NCBI RefSeq assembly: GCF_025426255.1
Contig: NZ_CP104861.1
Location: forward strand, 620,001 to 684,000
DNA from: Pseudomonas fragi
Lineage (GTDB): Bacteria; Pseudomonadota; Gammaproteobacteria; Pseudomonadales; Pseudomonadaceae
Direction of reading: 5' to 3'
Length of the DNA: 64,000 nucleotides
Shown: piece after piece, positions 36,574 to 44,970 of the stretch
How the letters are laid out: each line of letters opens with the position of its first letter
Position numbering within the stretch: the stretch's first letter is position 1
The notes under the pieces: model-generated
The model's database searches: none
Seen by the model: the letters and a program-made list of their open reading frames with translations, nothing else
What the model was told of the DNA's origin: nothing
Position numbers and translations under genes: made by a program

Positions 36574-37470
36574 TCAGACGCCGGTATCGTTCGGGTGGGC
36601 GATGGCTTCTTTCAATGCATCACTCATTGGCAGGTTGATCACGGCGTTCTTCGGTGGGATCGGCTGCTGGAACCATTTCGGGTATTGGGTCTCGATAACG
36701 CCAGTGCTGTACAGGTTGCGCAAAACGTCGTCGGCAAAGGTTTTGAATTGCGGATCGTTCTTGCGGATACCGATGGCATAGGGTTCAGCGGACATCGGTT
36801 CGGACAGCAAGGTGTAGGCATCCGGGTTGCGGCTTTGGGCAATGGTCGCCATCAACTGCACATCGTCGTTGATGTAGGCCACGGCGCGGCCGGTCTCCAG
36901 CATCAGGAAGGCTTCACCACCGTCCTTGGCATTGAGGATCTTCAGGCCCAGCTGTTTTTCGCGGTTCAGGTTTTTGGTGATCCACTCACCGCTGCCGCCT
37001 GTAATTACCACCACCGCCTTGCCTTTTAGATCGTCAACGTTATTGATTCCTGCGGCCTTCTTCACTGCGTATTTGGCACTGGCCACATAGCTGGTGAGCA
37101 GGAAACCGATCTGCTTCTGGCGCTCGACGGTGTTGGTGGTGACGCCGCATTCCAGGTCGATGGTGCCGTTGATCAGCAACGGGGTACGGGTGGCCGCGAC
37201 CACCGAGACGTACTCAGTCTTGAGGTTGGGTTCACCGACCTTGACCTTGATCTGATCCACGATCTTCTGGCACAGCTCGATGCTGTAGCCGATTGGCTGC
37301 TGGGCATCGTTGAGGTAGGAGAAGGGCAGCGACGCATCGCGATAGCCGAGGGTGACAGTGCCCGACTCCTTGATTTTTTTCAGCGTTCCGGTGAGGTCAT
37401 CAGCCTGCACGGTGGCGCACAGACCTGCAGCGATGACGAGGGCAAGCAGCTTTTTTTTGTGATCGAACAT
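36574..37470 (-). CDS. Glutamate/aspartate-type ABC substrate-binding protein
   Basis: Periplasmic binding protein of 298 residues with a signal peptide (KKKLLALVIAAGLCATVQAD). It resembles GltI/AatJ: GTLKKIKESGTVTLGYRDAS, then LECGVTTNTVERQKQIGF and VVITGGSGEWI. The ATG at 37470 is chosen over 37476 because GGAG then lies 6 bases upstream. It is the first gene of the ABC operon. The gap to the permease gene is about 108 bases, which may allow higher expression of the binding protein. The exact substrate is inferred, not shown. Confidence 0.9.
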   Translation of the reverse strand: MFDHKKKLLALVIAAGLCATVQADDLTGTLKKIKESGTVTLGYRDASLPFSYLNDAQQPIGYSIELCQKIVDQIKVKVGEPNLKTEYVSVVAATRTPLLINGTIDLECGVTTNTVERQKQIGFLLTSYVASAKYAVKKAAGINNVDDLKGKAVVVITGGSGEWITKNLNREKQLGLKILNAKDGGEAFLMLETGRAVAYINDDVQLMATIAQSRNPDAYTLLSEPMSAEPYAIGIRKNDPQFKTFADDVLRNLYSTGVIETQYPKWFQQPIPPKNAVINLPMSDALKEAIAHPNDTGV

Positions 37471-37524
37471 GAACATCTCCGACTATTGTTATGGCAGCTT
37501 TGGCACAGCAGAAGGGCGAAGGCT

Positions 37525-38727
37525 TTAGCGCAGGGCGCTCAAGGCTTCATTGATACGTACGACAGCTTTTTTTATTTGGTCGCGAGATGTAGCGAACGAC
37601 AACCGGAAATACCCCGGCAAGCCGAACGCGAGGCCCGGTACTACAGCCACACCAGCCTGATCGAGCAGGTAGGCGGACAGTTCAACATCATCATTAATGA
37701 CCTGACCTTGTGGGGTTGCGCGGCCCAGCAACTGGCTGCACTCGGGGAAGGCATAAAAGGCCCCGGCCGGAGCACTCAGGCGCAACCCCTCGCATTGACT
37801 CAAACCCTCCACCAGCAAGCGACCGCGCTCGGCGTACTCGGTGGCACTGCGGCTGACGAAGTCTTGCGGGCCTTCAAGGGCGGCGCGGGACGCCTCCTGG
37901 GAAATGGCGCTGGCACCTGATGTGCTCTGCGACTGGATTTTGCTGATGGCGGTGATCAGTGCCTTGGGGCCTGCGCCGTAACCGATGCGCCAGCCTGTCA
38001 TGGCGTAGGCCTTGGCGACCCCGTTGATCAGCAGCGTACGCTCGCGCAGCTGTGGGCAAGCATTGGCGAACGAAACAAATGGCTGGTCAGCCAGCAACAC
38101 ATGCTCATAGATCTCATCGGACATCACCAGCACGTTGGGGAAGTCCTCCAGCACCTGGCCCAACGCCTGCAGCTCTGCCTTGGAATAGATGGCACCGCTG
38201 GGGTTGGAGGGCGAGTTGAGAACCAGCCAACGGGTTTTTTCGCTCAGTGCGCCTTGCAGGACCTCGGCGGTCAGCTTGAAGCCGACATCAATCGCGCATG
38301 GGATGACCTTCGGGCTGCCGCCATTGAGCGTGACGATATCGGAATACGAAACCCAGTACGGCGCGGGGATGATGACCTCGTCACCTGCTTCCAGGGTGGC
38401 CATGAAGGTGTTGAAGATCACCTGTTTGGCACCGTTGCCTACGGTGATTTCATCAACGCTGTAGGTCAGACCGTTTTCGCGCTGGAATTTGCCGATGATC
38501 GCCTGGCGCAGGGCCAGGGTGCCTTGCGGTGCGGTGTAACGGGTATGGCCATCGCGCATGGCCTGGCAGGCCGCATCGATGATATGCGGCGGAGTGTCAA
38601 AGTCGGGTTCGCCCAGGCTCATGTCGACAATGTCGCGGCCCTGGCTGGCCAATTCCTTGGCGCGCATGGAGATGGCCATGCTGGGGGAGGAGGAGATTTG
38701 TTTGACGCGTTGACTTTCGAAACTCAT
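37525..38727 (-). CDS. Aspartate aminotransferase-type class I transaminase
   Basis: PLP aminotransferase of 400 residues, subgroup I-gamma/1b (aspartate aminotransferase-like). The motifs are LGEPDFDTPPHI, TVGNGAKQVIFN, NSPSNPSGAIYSK, MSDEIYEHVL, the PLP lysine in GVAKAYAMTGWRIGY and the Arg of FRLSFATS. The ATG at 38727 fits the family start (MSFESQRVKQISSSPSMAIS). It is 54 bases upstream of the ABC operon on the same strand, suggesting that imported Asp/Glu-like compounds are transaminated. An operator-like repeat lies upstream. Confidence 0.92.
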   Translation of the reverse strand: MSFESQRVKQISSSPSMAISMRAKELASQGRDIVDMSLGEPDFDTPPHIIDAACQAMRDGHTRYTAPQGTLALRQAIIGKFQRENGLTYSVDEITVGNGAKQVIFNTFMATLEAGDEVIIPAPYWVSYSDIVTLNGGSPKVIPCAIDVGFKLTAEVLQGALSEKTRWLVLNSPSNPSGAIYSKAELQALGQVLEDFPNVLVMSDEIYEHVLLADQPFVSFANACPQLRERTLLINGVAKAYAMTGWRIGYGAGPKALITAISKIQSQSTSGASAISQEASRAALEGPQDFVSRSATEYAERGRLLVEGLSQCEGLRLSAPAGAFYAFPECSQLLGRATPQGQVINDDVELSAYLLDQAGVAVVPGLAFGLPGYFRLSFATSRDQIKKAVVRINEALSALR

Positions 38728-39111
38728 GAAAATACCCGCCTTCTTTGGAGGTTCGCTGAGAATCACTGAGCGTTTCGTTGTAGTTGTATGACGTAGTATG
38801 ACTTAAAAAAAAAGCCTGCGCAATTGAGCAGACACGCTGAAAAAAGTCCTGGAAGTGGCATGTTTTCGGAGCAAAAGCTGGTGTGCCCAGTTGCTGTGCA
38901 GGCAGCGCCAAGGCCCGAAATTCAACGTTGTGTAACCTTGGGCGCAGGCTGTTCAATCGCGTGTTAGCGCTCCAAATTTCGCATTTGTAATTGCATCGCC
39001 GTCTGTCACAAATCTTCGTTCTGCTTCGTCTTGCATGTTCCAGCCGGATTACGGATTGCTCCAGGTACAGAGCCCTCCAGTTCTGGCGTTGCGGTCAGTC
39101 AAGGAACGATT
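38728..39111. other. Divergent intergenic region, aminotransferase to sigma-factor remnant
   Basis: No gene is seen in these 384 bases. The aminotransferase side has the repeated GTATGAC motifs and an A-run (38805-38813). The right side carries the Shine-Dalgarno AAGGAA (39101-39106) of the sigma-factor remnant. Confidence 0.6.
38781..38806 (-). promoter_or_regulatory. Candidate operator upstream of the aminotransferase/ABC locus
   Basis: TAGTTGTATGACG (38781-38793) is followed directly by TAGTATGACTT, giving two copies of a GT.GTATGAC-like half-site in direct orientation 10 bases apart. The 13-mer also occurs, reversed, at the far end of the locus (34296-34308). It may bind a GntR-type or similar regulator that is not encoded in the window. 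Confidence 0.4.
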
Positions 39112-39660
39112 ATGGCGAGGCATATGGATGTAATTCCGTGCGATGTCAGGTTGAGTGCTGCGCAGGGAGCAATATGGATTTTTCTGATCGATAACGAAGC
39201 AATCATGCGCAGGCGATGTCGGCAACTGACCCGATGCTCGCAGGATGCGGAAGATGCTTTCAGTGAGCTGCGATTACGTCTGTTCAGCCTGTTCGACAAG
39301 GAGCCTGAACGGCTGATCACTATTGATAATGTGCAAGCCTGGCTAAAACGAGTGGCCACCAACCTCTGCATTGACCGCATACGCCAATCCCCCGTTACCT
39401 GCAGTCTCGATTGGCTGGATCAGGACTTGTATGACAGCGTGACCTGGCAACCCTTGTGTTACAGCCCCGAGCACACGGCATCCCTGCATCAAAGCCTTGA
39501 GGCGCTCAGCCTCGCTATGGATCAGCTACCGGTGCTGCTCTGCGAGGCGCTTGAGTTGCGCTGTATCGAGGGCGCCGAATACCAGAACATGGCCAGTAAG
39601 CTGGCGATCAGCGAGCAGACAAACCATAGGGCACGATGTACACCGGTGCACCGATGGTAA
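39112..39660 (+). pseudogene. ECF-like sigma factor, C-terminally truncated and fused to foreign sequence
   Basis: A 182-codon frame with AAGGAA 6 bases before the ATG. Residues about 35-100 look like sigma region 2 (RCRQLTRCSQDAEDAFSELRLRLF ... WLKRVATNLCIDRIR, read as two parts). Residues about 125-170 resemble region 4 (LSLAMDQLPVLLCEALELR; YQNMASKLAISEQTN). The helix-turn-helix breaks off after ISEQTN where VRKRL-like residues would follow, and the last dozen residues (HRARCTPVHRW) are antisense to the next gene. A deletion near 39620 probably removed its 3' end. It is likely non-functional. Confidence 0.6.
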
Positions 39661-39949
39661 TGGCCGCCGGCGCCGCTGGAGCACCCGGAGGGTTGACCTG
39701 GGTAGGAACGTGCCCGGCGGGCTGGGAGTGAAACCCGACGGCATTCCCCCCCGCATTGATCTCGCCACAGAAGATATGCCGCTGGTTGATCTGCGGGTTT
39801 ACCCGGCTGTTAGCGAGAGCCACGTTATTGACTTGTACGGGCAATGGCATGACTGCGGCCGAGAGAGCGGAACAATCGATCTGCGCGGCAGCGGACAAGC
39901 TCAGCAGTGAAGTCGCCAGGCCAGCGGCGATTGTGGGAAGGGTGTGCAT
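39608..39949 (-). pseudogene. EndoU-family nuclease, C-terminally truncated
   Basis: A 113-residue frame with a signal peptide (MHTLPTIAAGLATSLLSLSAAAQIDC). After about 55 residues it shows the start of a bacterial EndoU domain: INQRHIFCGEINAGGNAVGFHSQPAG. Complete EndoU domains need about 120 residues beyond this point, including a second histidine and lysine; here the frame ends after GAPVYIVPYGLSAR. Its 3' end reads into the antisense of the sigma-factor remnant. Both genes therefore look broken by one deletion joining two convergent genes. Confidence 0.6.
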
Positions 39950-40162
39950 GATGAGACTCCTTCTGACATTGGGGCGAGATGCCCCAAGCCTAGGACGCGA
40001 CCTGGCGAGATGTTGTGAAGTGTTGTGACAGCTCAGAAGGTTTGGCCGTTTGTCGTTCTTCGCACGGGCTGAAAAAAGCCGTTCACAAGGTGTTTCGAAT
40101 CCCGTCTGGAGTAACAAGCCATGGCGTTTTGCTGCGGCTTTCAGGGAACAAGGAGAAGGACG

Positions 40163-40786
40163 ATGACAACTTTCAATGTCAACTTCGCTGTCGACGATAT
40201 GGAAGGCAAAACCGTACTGGTGTTTCTCAAGCCGCAACAGGCCCAGCGTAACTATCTGATTCATGCCTGGCAGGTGCTGACGGGCTCAGCGCACTCTACC
40301 GAGTCGTTTGTCTATGAAGCCGTGATCGAAACCGATGTCACGTCGGTAGGGGTGCAGACCAGTAACACGATTATCTCGGGGCGCCAGACCATCCTCCCCG
40401 GCAACTTGCTTCAGGCTATTTGCCCAGGTGGGTTGTCGCCTTCCCTGACACCGGTATCGGCCTCCAAGGCCAAGGAAAAGCTCACGCTGCAACAGTGTGG
40501 GGTCGTCAACATGACCAGCCCGTACGTTCAGCTCGACAGCAATTGGTATGTCAACGGTTTACCGGTGGTCACCATGCCCAAGGTGGACTCGTGCATGACC
40601 GTGAGTTTCGAGTACGAGCCGAACTTCTACTTTATGGTGGCGACGCCACCGATGATCGGTCAGACCTACATCGTGCAGAACTTCTCTGACATGACCCAGT
40701 ACATCGCGCCGATCACGGCCACCGATGTCAATGTGACCGTCAGCCGTACCGATGGCCTCTGGGCATTTGACTTCCAGGCCCAGTAA
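40163..40786 (+). CDS. Unrecognised 207-residue protein
   Basis: A well-supported gene: AAGGAG lies 8 bases before the ATG at 40163, and a strong terminator follows the stop. The protein (MTTFNVNFAVDDMEGKTVLV...) has no signal peptide or membrane segment. It is rich in alternating hydrophobic/polar stretches and beta-branched residues, suggesting a beta-sandwich. Two Cys occur (AICPGG; QQCGVV) and one near VDSCMTV. Loosely, it recalls small rhizosphere-induced or secreted beta proteins, but no family is claimed. It is divergent from the EndoU remnant. Confidence 0.8.
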   Translation: MTTFNVNFAVDDMEGKTVLVFLKPQQAQRNYLIHAWQVLTGSAHSTESFVYEAVIETDVTSVGVQTSNTIISGRQTILPGNLLQAICPGGLSPSLTPVSASKAKEKLTLQQCGVVNMTSPYVQLDSNWYVNGLPVVTMPKVDSCMTVSFEYEPNFYFMVATPPMIGQTYIVQNFSDMTQYIAPITATDVNVTVSRTDGLWAFDFQAQ

Positions 40787-40791
40787 AACCC

Positions 40792-40826
40792 ACGCACGCA
40801 ACGAAGTATCGTTGCGTGCGTTTTTA
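40792..40826 (+). terminator. Strong Rho-independent terminator
   Basis: ACGCACGCAACGA (40792-40804) and TCGTTGCGTGCGT (40809-40821) form a 13-bp perfect stem with an AGTA loop, followed by TTTTA. It closes the unrecognised gene ending at 40786. Confidence 0.92.
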
Positions 40827-40852
40827 CCCAATGGTCAGCCAGCCTTGTGCGC

Positions 40853-41518
40853 TCAAATGAGCAAGTCTTCGTAGAACGCGCCGTAAGCAAGCTCTGGGTG
40901 AGTTAGCTGGATTTCCAGAATCCACAGGCCGGGGTTTGCAGACGCTTCGAAATCACCGAGGTCTCCGCCACGATAAATCGCATGGGGGAAATCGCTGACA
41001 CGGTGGCCCTTGATGTCCAGGTTGAGCTTCCAGCCCATGGCCTGCGCCTGAGCCGCGGCATAGTCGTAAAGCGCCACGCCGGTAACACCCTCGCTGCGCC
41101 ACAGGCGCTCAACCCGATCAAAAAGCTCCTTGGCAGCCGCGGCACAGGCCGCCATTTGCGGGTCGCTGCCGGTGGTAAACGTCGCCCCGGCATCCCCTTC
41201 GTGCCCCTGCCATACCACGCCCATGTCGACGAAGAAGATATCGTCATCACCCAACACCGGGTCGCCATCGGAGCGCTCTTTGAACATCTTGAGTGTATTG
41301 GCGCCAAAGCGGATCAGCAGCGGGTGCCAGATTCGATCCATACCCAGTTCGGCCAGTACTTGTTTGCCCATCAACAGGGCCTCGGACTCACGCATGCCGG
41401 GGCAAATACCACGGGCAATCTGCTCGACCGCTTTCCAGGTCATTTGCTGCGCATAGCGCATCGATTCCAGCGCGAAATGCTCGCCTACTGCTTCTTTGCC
41501 GCCCAAGGTCGGGGTCAT
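40853..41518 (-). CDS. M24-family metallopeptidase-like protein
   Basis: A 221-residue creatinase/aminopeptidase-fold (pita-bread) protein. Candidate metal ligands are Asp in FFVDMGVVWQGHEGDAGATF (both Asp), His in KGHRVSDFPHA, Glu in WILEIQ and the final Glu region GAFYEDLLI. It lacks the long N-terminal domain of Xaa-Pro aminopeptidases, so it is a stand-alone catalytic domain. It begins MTPTLGGKEAVGEHF. The substrate is unknown. A remnant REP half (41617-41634) lies upstream. Confidence 0.82.
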   Translation of the reverse strand: MTPTLGGKEAVGEHFALESMRYAQQMTWKAVEQIARGICPGMRESEALLMGKQVLAELGMDRIWHPLLIRFGANTLKMFKERSDGDPVLGDDDIFFVDMGVVWQGHEGDAGATFTTGSDPQMAACAAAAKELFDRVERLWRSEGVTGVALYDYAAAQAQAMGWKLNLDIKGHRVSDFPHAIYRGGDLGDFEASANPGLWILEIQLTHPELAYGAFYEDLLI

Positions 41519-41616
41519 CTGTCATTCCTTTTACGAGAAGGCGCGGTCTGCGCTGTATAGTTTTGTATATTGCGATATCCCATTAAAAATGCCCAGCGCA
41601 ATGCTGCTCACTGAAC

Positions 41617-41634
41617 GTGTGGGAGCGAGCCTGG
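41617..41634. repeat. Half REP of the GTGGGAGC type
   Basis: GTGTGGGAGCGAGCCTGG matches the left half of the GTGGGAGCGAGCCTG REP hairpin but lacks the complementary right half. It is probably a decayed element. Confidence 0.55.
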
Positions 41635-41672
41635 AAACACCGCGTCGGTTCAGGGATGTGCAGGGCTGGAAC

Positions 41673-42755
41673 TCAGTCCGCAGGCAACAAAAAACGCCCC
41701 ACAACCGGTAGATGATCCGAGATGGTCTGCGTGTCTTCCTGACGCACATAACCTGTAATGCGCTGCAGTTTTGGACTGTGGAAGAGGTAGTCGAGGGTGC
41801 GGTCGGGCGCTTCGATACGTGGATCGTTGGGGAAGTGGGTCAGCCACAGCTCGCGGTCGATGCCGGTGGCTTCAGGGTTGCTGGGGATCATCGGGTACTT
41901 TTCCCAGAGCAGATGCAGTTCGCTGTCCGGTGAGTAGCCCAGCCGTAGAGGGGCGGGCAAGCGCAAGAACTGGCCAATGGGCAGCAAGTTGAAATCCCCC
42001 CCGATCAGCCACGGCGTGCCCTGGCTTTCGAGCCGGTCGGCCAGTGCTGTGACGGCCTGCATTTGTCGGCGCAGGTTACTGTTGTTCTGCGTGGGGGCAT
42101 CCAGTTGCGTATTGATAGCCGCCAGTTGCCCGCCGTCGCTGAGCGGCAGGTAGTTGACCAGTAGTGCAGGCTTGGGCTGGAACTGGCGACTGATGAGGTT
42201 GGCGTCGGCGACTGGCAATTGCAGGCGTTCGGCGTGTTCGATCTGGTAGCGGCTGAGGGTGACGAGCGTGCGCCCGACGCTGCCGAAAATGTGCCAGTCG
42301 GGTACAAAGTCGGCTTTCCAGGTAAAGACCTGGGTGCTGCACGGGTAGATGTCGATCAGGCGTTCTTGCAGCAGCGCCAATTGATTTTGGTAGTCGCTGG
42401 CTTTGGCGTTGTCATCGACCTCCTGCAGCAGTACCAGATCAGGGCGCTCATCACGAATGACCCGCGACACTTCATCGAGGCTGAAGGCCATGTCTTCTCG
42501 GGTGGGGCGTGTATCGGGGCCGCTGCCGTCGGCCAGGTTGTACCAGAACACATAGCGCTTGCCGGCCAGGTACTGAATGTTCCACGTCATGACCTTGAGC
42601 GCCTGGCCGGGTATCAGCACAGGCGCCGTGATCGGGCACGTGAGTGTCAGTACCTCTTTGGCATCGGGTCGCCATGTAACGCTATAAATCAGGCTTGCCA
42701 GTAGCGTTGTGATCAGCAGCAAACCAAATACGGTGCGGCGCAAGAAACGTGGCAT
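41673..42755 (-). CDS. Endonuclease/exonuclease/phosphatase family protein
   Basis: A 360-residue protein with a hydrophobic N-terminus (RRTVFGLLLITTLLASLIYS), probably a membrane anchor or signal. The EEP catalytic fold follows: LKVMTWNIQYLAGK, LVLLQEVDDNAK, GGDFNLLPIG and the C-terminal QTISDHLPVVGRF, with catalytic Asn, Glu, Asp and His. Such periplasmic EEP proteins act on nucleic acids or phospholipid/sugar phosphates, and the substrate here is unknown. It is preceded by 89 bases with no other gene. Confidence 0.85.
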   Translation of the reverse strand: MPRFLRRTVFGLLLITTLLASLIYSVTWRPDAKEVLTLTCPITAPVLIPGQALKVMTWNIQYLAGKRYVFWYNLADGSGPDTRPTREDMAFSLDEVSRVIRDERPDLVLLQEVDDNAKASDYQNQLALLQERLIDIYPCSTQVFTWKADFVPDWHIFGSVGRTLVTLSRYQIEHAERLQLPVADANLISRQFQPKPALLVNYLPLSDGGQLAAINTQLDAPTQNNSNLRRQMQAVTALADRLESQGTPWLIGGDFNLLPIGQFLRLPAPLRLGYSPDSELHLLWEKYPMIPSNPEATGIDRELWLTHFPNDPRIEAPDRTLDYLFHSPKLQRITGYVRQEDTQTISDHLPVVGRFLLPAD

Positions 42756-42844
42756 GGGCTCGGCTTATGACGTTACAAGGAATGAATGAACATACCCGAC
42801 GGCAGCCCAGCATCCCAAGGCTCTGCATGTAGGTATTGTTCTTT

Positions 42845-43504
42845 TTATTTGTCAGACGCGTCGCTTATTAACATGAACAAACGAAATAGGACCACAGAGA
42901 CAAACAACTGCAAAAAGCTGTTGGCACTGTCGAGTACCAACGAAAGCAGCGTGTTGTCATCTTTTGAGAACAGCGAGTAACTGAACTCCTTGAGCAGCAT
43001 CAGCGGCCCCAATACAGCCAGTATGCAAACAAAAATCCGCCAGAAATGGCCACGGGACAGGTTGAAGCTCGACTTCATGGCGGCTAGTGGTGCATCGCCA
43101 CGTAGCACCAGTCGGTACTCGGAAAAGGCCAGTACGACAGTCAGGAAAATGCCGGGAATAAAAAACATCGACAACCCAAGCACGATCAGCAGCGTGCTGA
43201 TTGCCGAGAGCAGAGCAAACTTGGGCCACAGATTGATGGCCAGTGCCAGCAGGTCGCGGTTGCGCGGGCTTTCGCCCCGGCTGCGGGCATCGAGAAACAG
43301 GATCAGGGCGCTGGTGTACAGCGGGTACAGCAGCAACCCGACAATCAGACCATAACCGGGCGACGCATCAGGGCCCACTGCGTTATCAACAATGTGCTGC
43401 AGCACGGCCTCGAGGATGACCAGCGGCAAGCACAGCATCACGATCTGGCTCAGATTGCGCTGGAAGAAATACAGGGAGTCACGAATAACAGTCAGCGGGT
43501 TCAT
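42845..43504 (-). CDS. yciC: YciC-like membrane protein
   Basis: A 219-residue membrane protein of the YciC (UPF0259) family. It begins MNPLTVIRDSLYFFQRNLSQ, characteristic of the family. Hydrophobic segments occur around 22-42, 57-75, 95-120, 140-160 and 195-215. The ATG at 43504 is chosen because the upstream frame has no similarity. The function is unknown; envelope-associated roles are suggested for relatives. It is divergent from the DUF2076 gene. Confidence 0.82.
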   Translation of the reverse strand: MNPLTVIRDSLYFFQRNLSQIVMLCLPLVILEAVLQHIVDNAVGPDASPGYGLIVGLLLYPLYTSALILFLDARSRGESPRNRDLLALAINLWPKFALLSAISTLLIVLGLSMFFIPGIFLTVVLAFSEYRLVLRGDAPLAAMKSSFNLSRGHFWRIFVCILAVLGPLMLLKEFSYSLFSKDDNTLLSLVLDSANSFLQLFVSVVLFRLFMLISDASDK

Positions 43505-43680
43505 TGGCAGTTGTCGGCAGTCAAAAGCGGTGCGCCACTTTAACCGATGAAACGCCAAGATGAACAAAAGTTAATGAAGACCCAATACCGTTGAAACTTC
43601 CTGTCATCCCCCCCATAACTTTTATTGAGCTTCTGCGTAATGCATGGGGCAGGTTTTTTCTGCAATCGAACGAGGTTGTC

Positions 43681-44340
43681 ATGAACAGCGAAGAGCAAAC
43701 CCTTATTGACGGGTTGTTTTCACGGTTGCAGCAAGCTGAGGCAGGCTCTGCCCCGCGAGATGCCCAGGCCCAGGCGCGTATCAATGAATATCTGGCGCGT
43801 CAGCCAGCGGCGACGTACTACATGACTCAGGCAATTCTGGTGCAAGAAGCAGCACTCAAGCAGCTCGACCAACAGAACAGGCAACTGCAGGCGGAACTGG
43901 CTCAGGCAAAGGCAACGCCGGCACCCGCGCCATCGGGCGGCAGCTTTTTGTCCGGACTTTTCGGTGGTGGTGATCGTGCCCCTGCTGCTGCGCCCAGTGC
44001 CCCGTCGAGCACTGGCGGTTGGCGTGACGGCCCGGCGGCAGCGCCTGCAGCGGCCCCTCAACCGGCCCCTGCGCCTGCGGCGTCAGGTAGCGGCTTTCTT
44101 GGTGGCGCCCTCAAAACGGCTGCGGGCGTGGCGGGAGGGGTGATGCTGGCGGAGGGCATCAGCAGCCTGTTCAGTCACCATCAGCAACCGCAAGTTATCG
44201 AAGAAATCATCGAACAACCGACGTCCGCCAGCGACAGTGGCTGGGGCAGCGGCAATCAGCAGTTTGCCAATAGCGGCTCTGGTATCGAGGACGTTGGTCT
44301 GGATGACGACGACTTGTTTTCTGACGACTCCTACGTTTGA
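43681..44340 (+). CDS. DUF2076 family protein
   Basis: A 219-residue protein. The N-terminal DUF2076 part is an amphipathic helix and coiled coil (MNSEEQTLIDGLFSRLQQAE, then ALKQLDQQNRQLQAELAQAK). A Gly/Pro/Ala-rich linker (about 80-150; SFLSGLFGGG), a possible membrane-insertion helix (FLGGALKTAAGVAGGVMLAEG) and an acidic tail ending in Asp/Asp-rich residues follow. The family includes predicted periplasmic ligand-binding sensor-type proteins but is uncharacterised. The ATG at 43681 has AGG about 9 bases upstream. Confidence 0.85.
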   Translation: MNSEEQTLIDGLFSRLQQAEAGSAPRDAQAQARINEYLARQPAATYYMTQAILVQEAALKQLDQQNRQLQAELAQAKATPAPAPSGGSFLSGLFGGGDRAPAAAPSAPSSTGGWRDGPAAAPAAAPQPAPAPAASGSGFLGGALKTAAGVAGGVMLAEGISSLFSHHQQPQVIEEIIEQPTSASDSGWGSGNQQFANSGSGIEDVGLDDDDLFSDDSYV

Positions 44341-44465
44341 TCTTAGCCCCCGGCATGTGACTGCACGCCGGGCGGTTTATCCGCGCAAACACTCGACAGG
44401 CTGGCATACTGCGGTCTTGTTTTTAAGTCGCGTGCCCGCTTGCATGGGTGCCTTGAGGTTTGCCG

Positions 44466-44942
44466 GTGAAAAAAATCGCTGTCTTCGCGGATGTGCAGAA
44501 CCTCTACTACACGGTTCGCCAGGCCTATGGCTGCCATTTCAATTACGCCGCCTTGTGGGCTGATATCAGCAAACGCGGTGAAATCGTCGAGGCCTACGCC
44601 TATGCGATTGATCGGGGTGACAGCAAGCAGCAGCAGTTTCAGCAGATCCTGCGCAACCTCGGTTTTATCGTAAAACTCAAACCCTACATCCAGCGCAGCG
44701 ACGGCTCGGCCAAGGGCGACTGGGACGTAGGTATCACCATCGACATAATGGACGTTGCCGCCAACGTGGACGAGGTGGTGCTGGCCTCGGGTGATGGCGA
44801 TTTCGACCTTCTGCTCGAACGCATTGCCAGCAAGCACGGGGTTGAAACCGTTGCCTATGGCGTGCCTGGCCTGACTGCCAACTCATTGATTCGTGCTGCC
44901 AGCCGTTACGTGCCGATTGAAGGCAGTCTGCTGCTTAAGTAA
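44466..44942 (+). CDS. NYN/PIN-like (LabA-type) protein
   Basis: A 158-residue protein with the NYN-domain fold of nucleases, similar to LabA-like proteins. The conserved acidic residues are in KKIAVFADVQNLYY, KGDWDVGITIDIMD and VLASGDGDFDLLLERI. The GTG at 44466 is preferred because GAGG is 8 bases upstream; a TTG at 44460 would add two residues. It is likely an RNA-acting enzyme or RNA-binding regulator. It is followed after 28 bases by a DEDDh exonuclease on the same strand. Confidence 0.85.
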   Translation: MKKIAVFADVQNLYYTVRQAYGCHFNYAALWADISKRGEIVEAYAYAIDRGDSKQQQFQQILRNLGFIVKLKPYIQRSDGSAKGDWDVGITIDIMDVAANVDEVVLASGDGDFDLLLERIASKHGVETVAYGVPGLTANSLIRAASRYVPIEGSLLLK

Positions 44943-44970
44943 CTCTCATTTTTTACAGGATTGACCAGGT

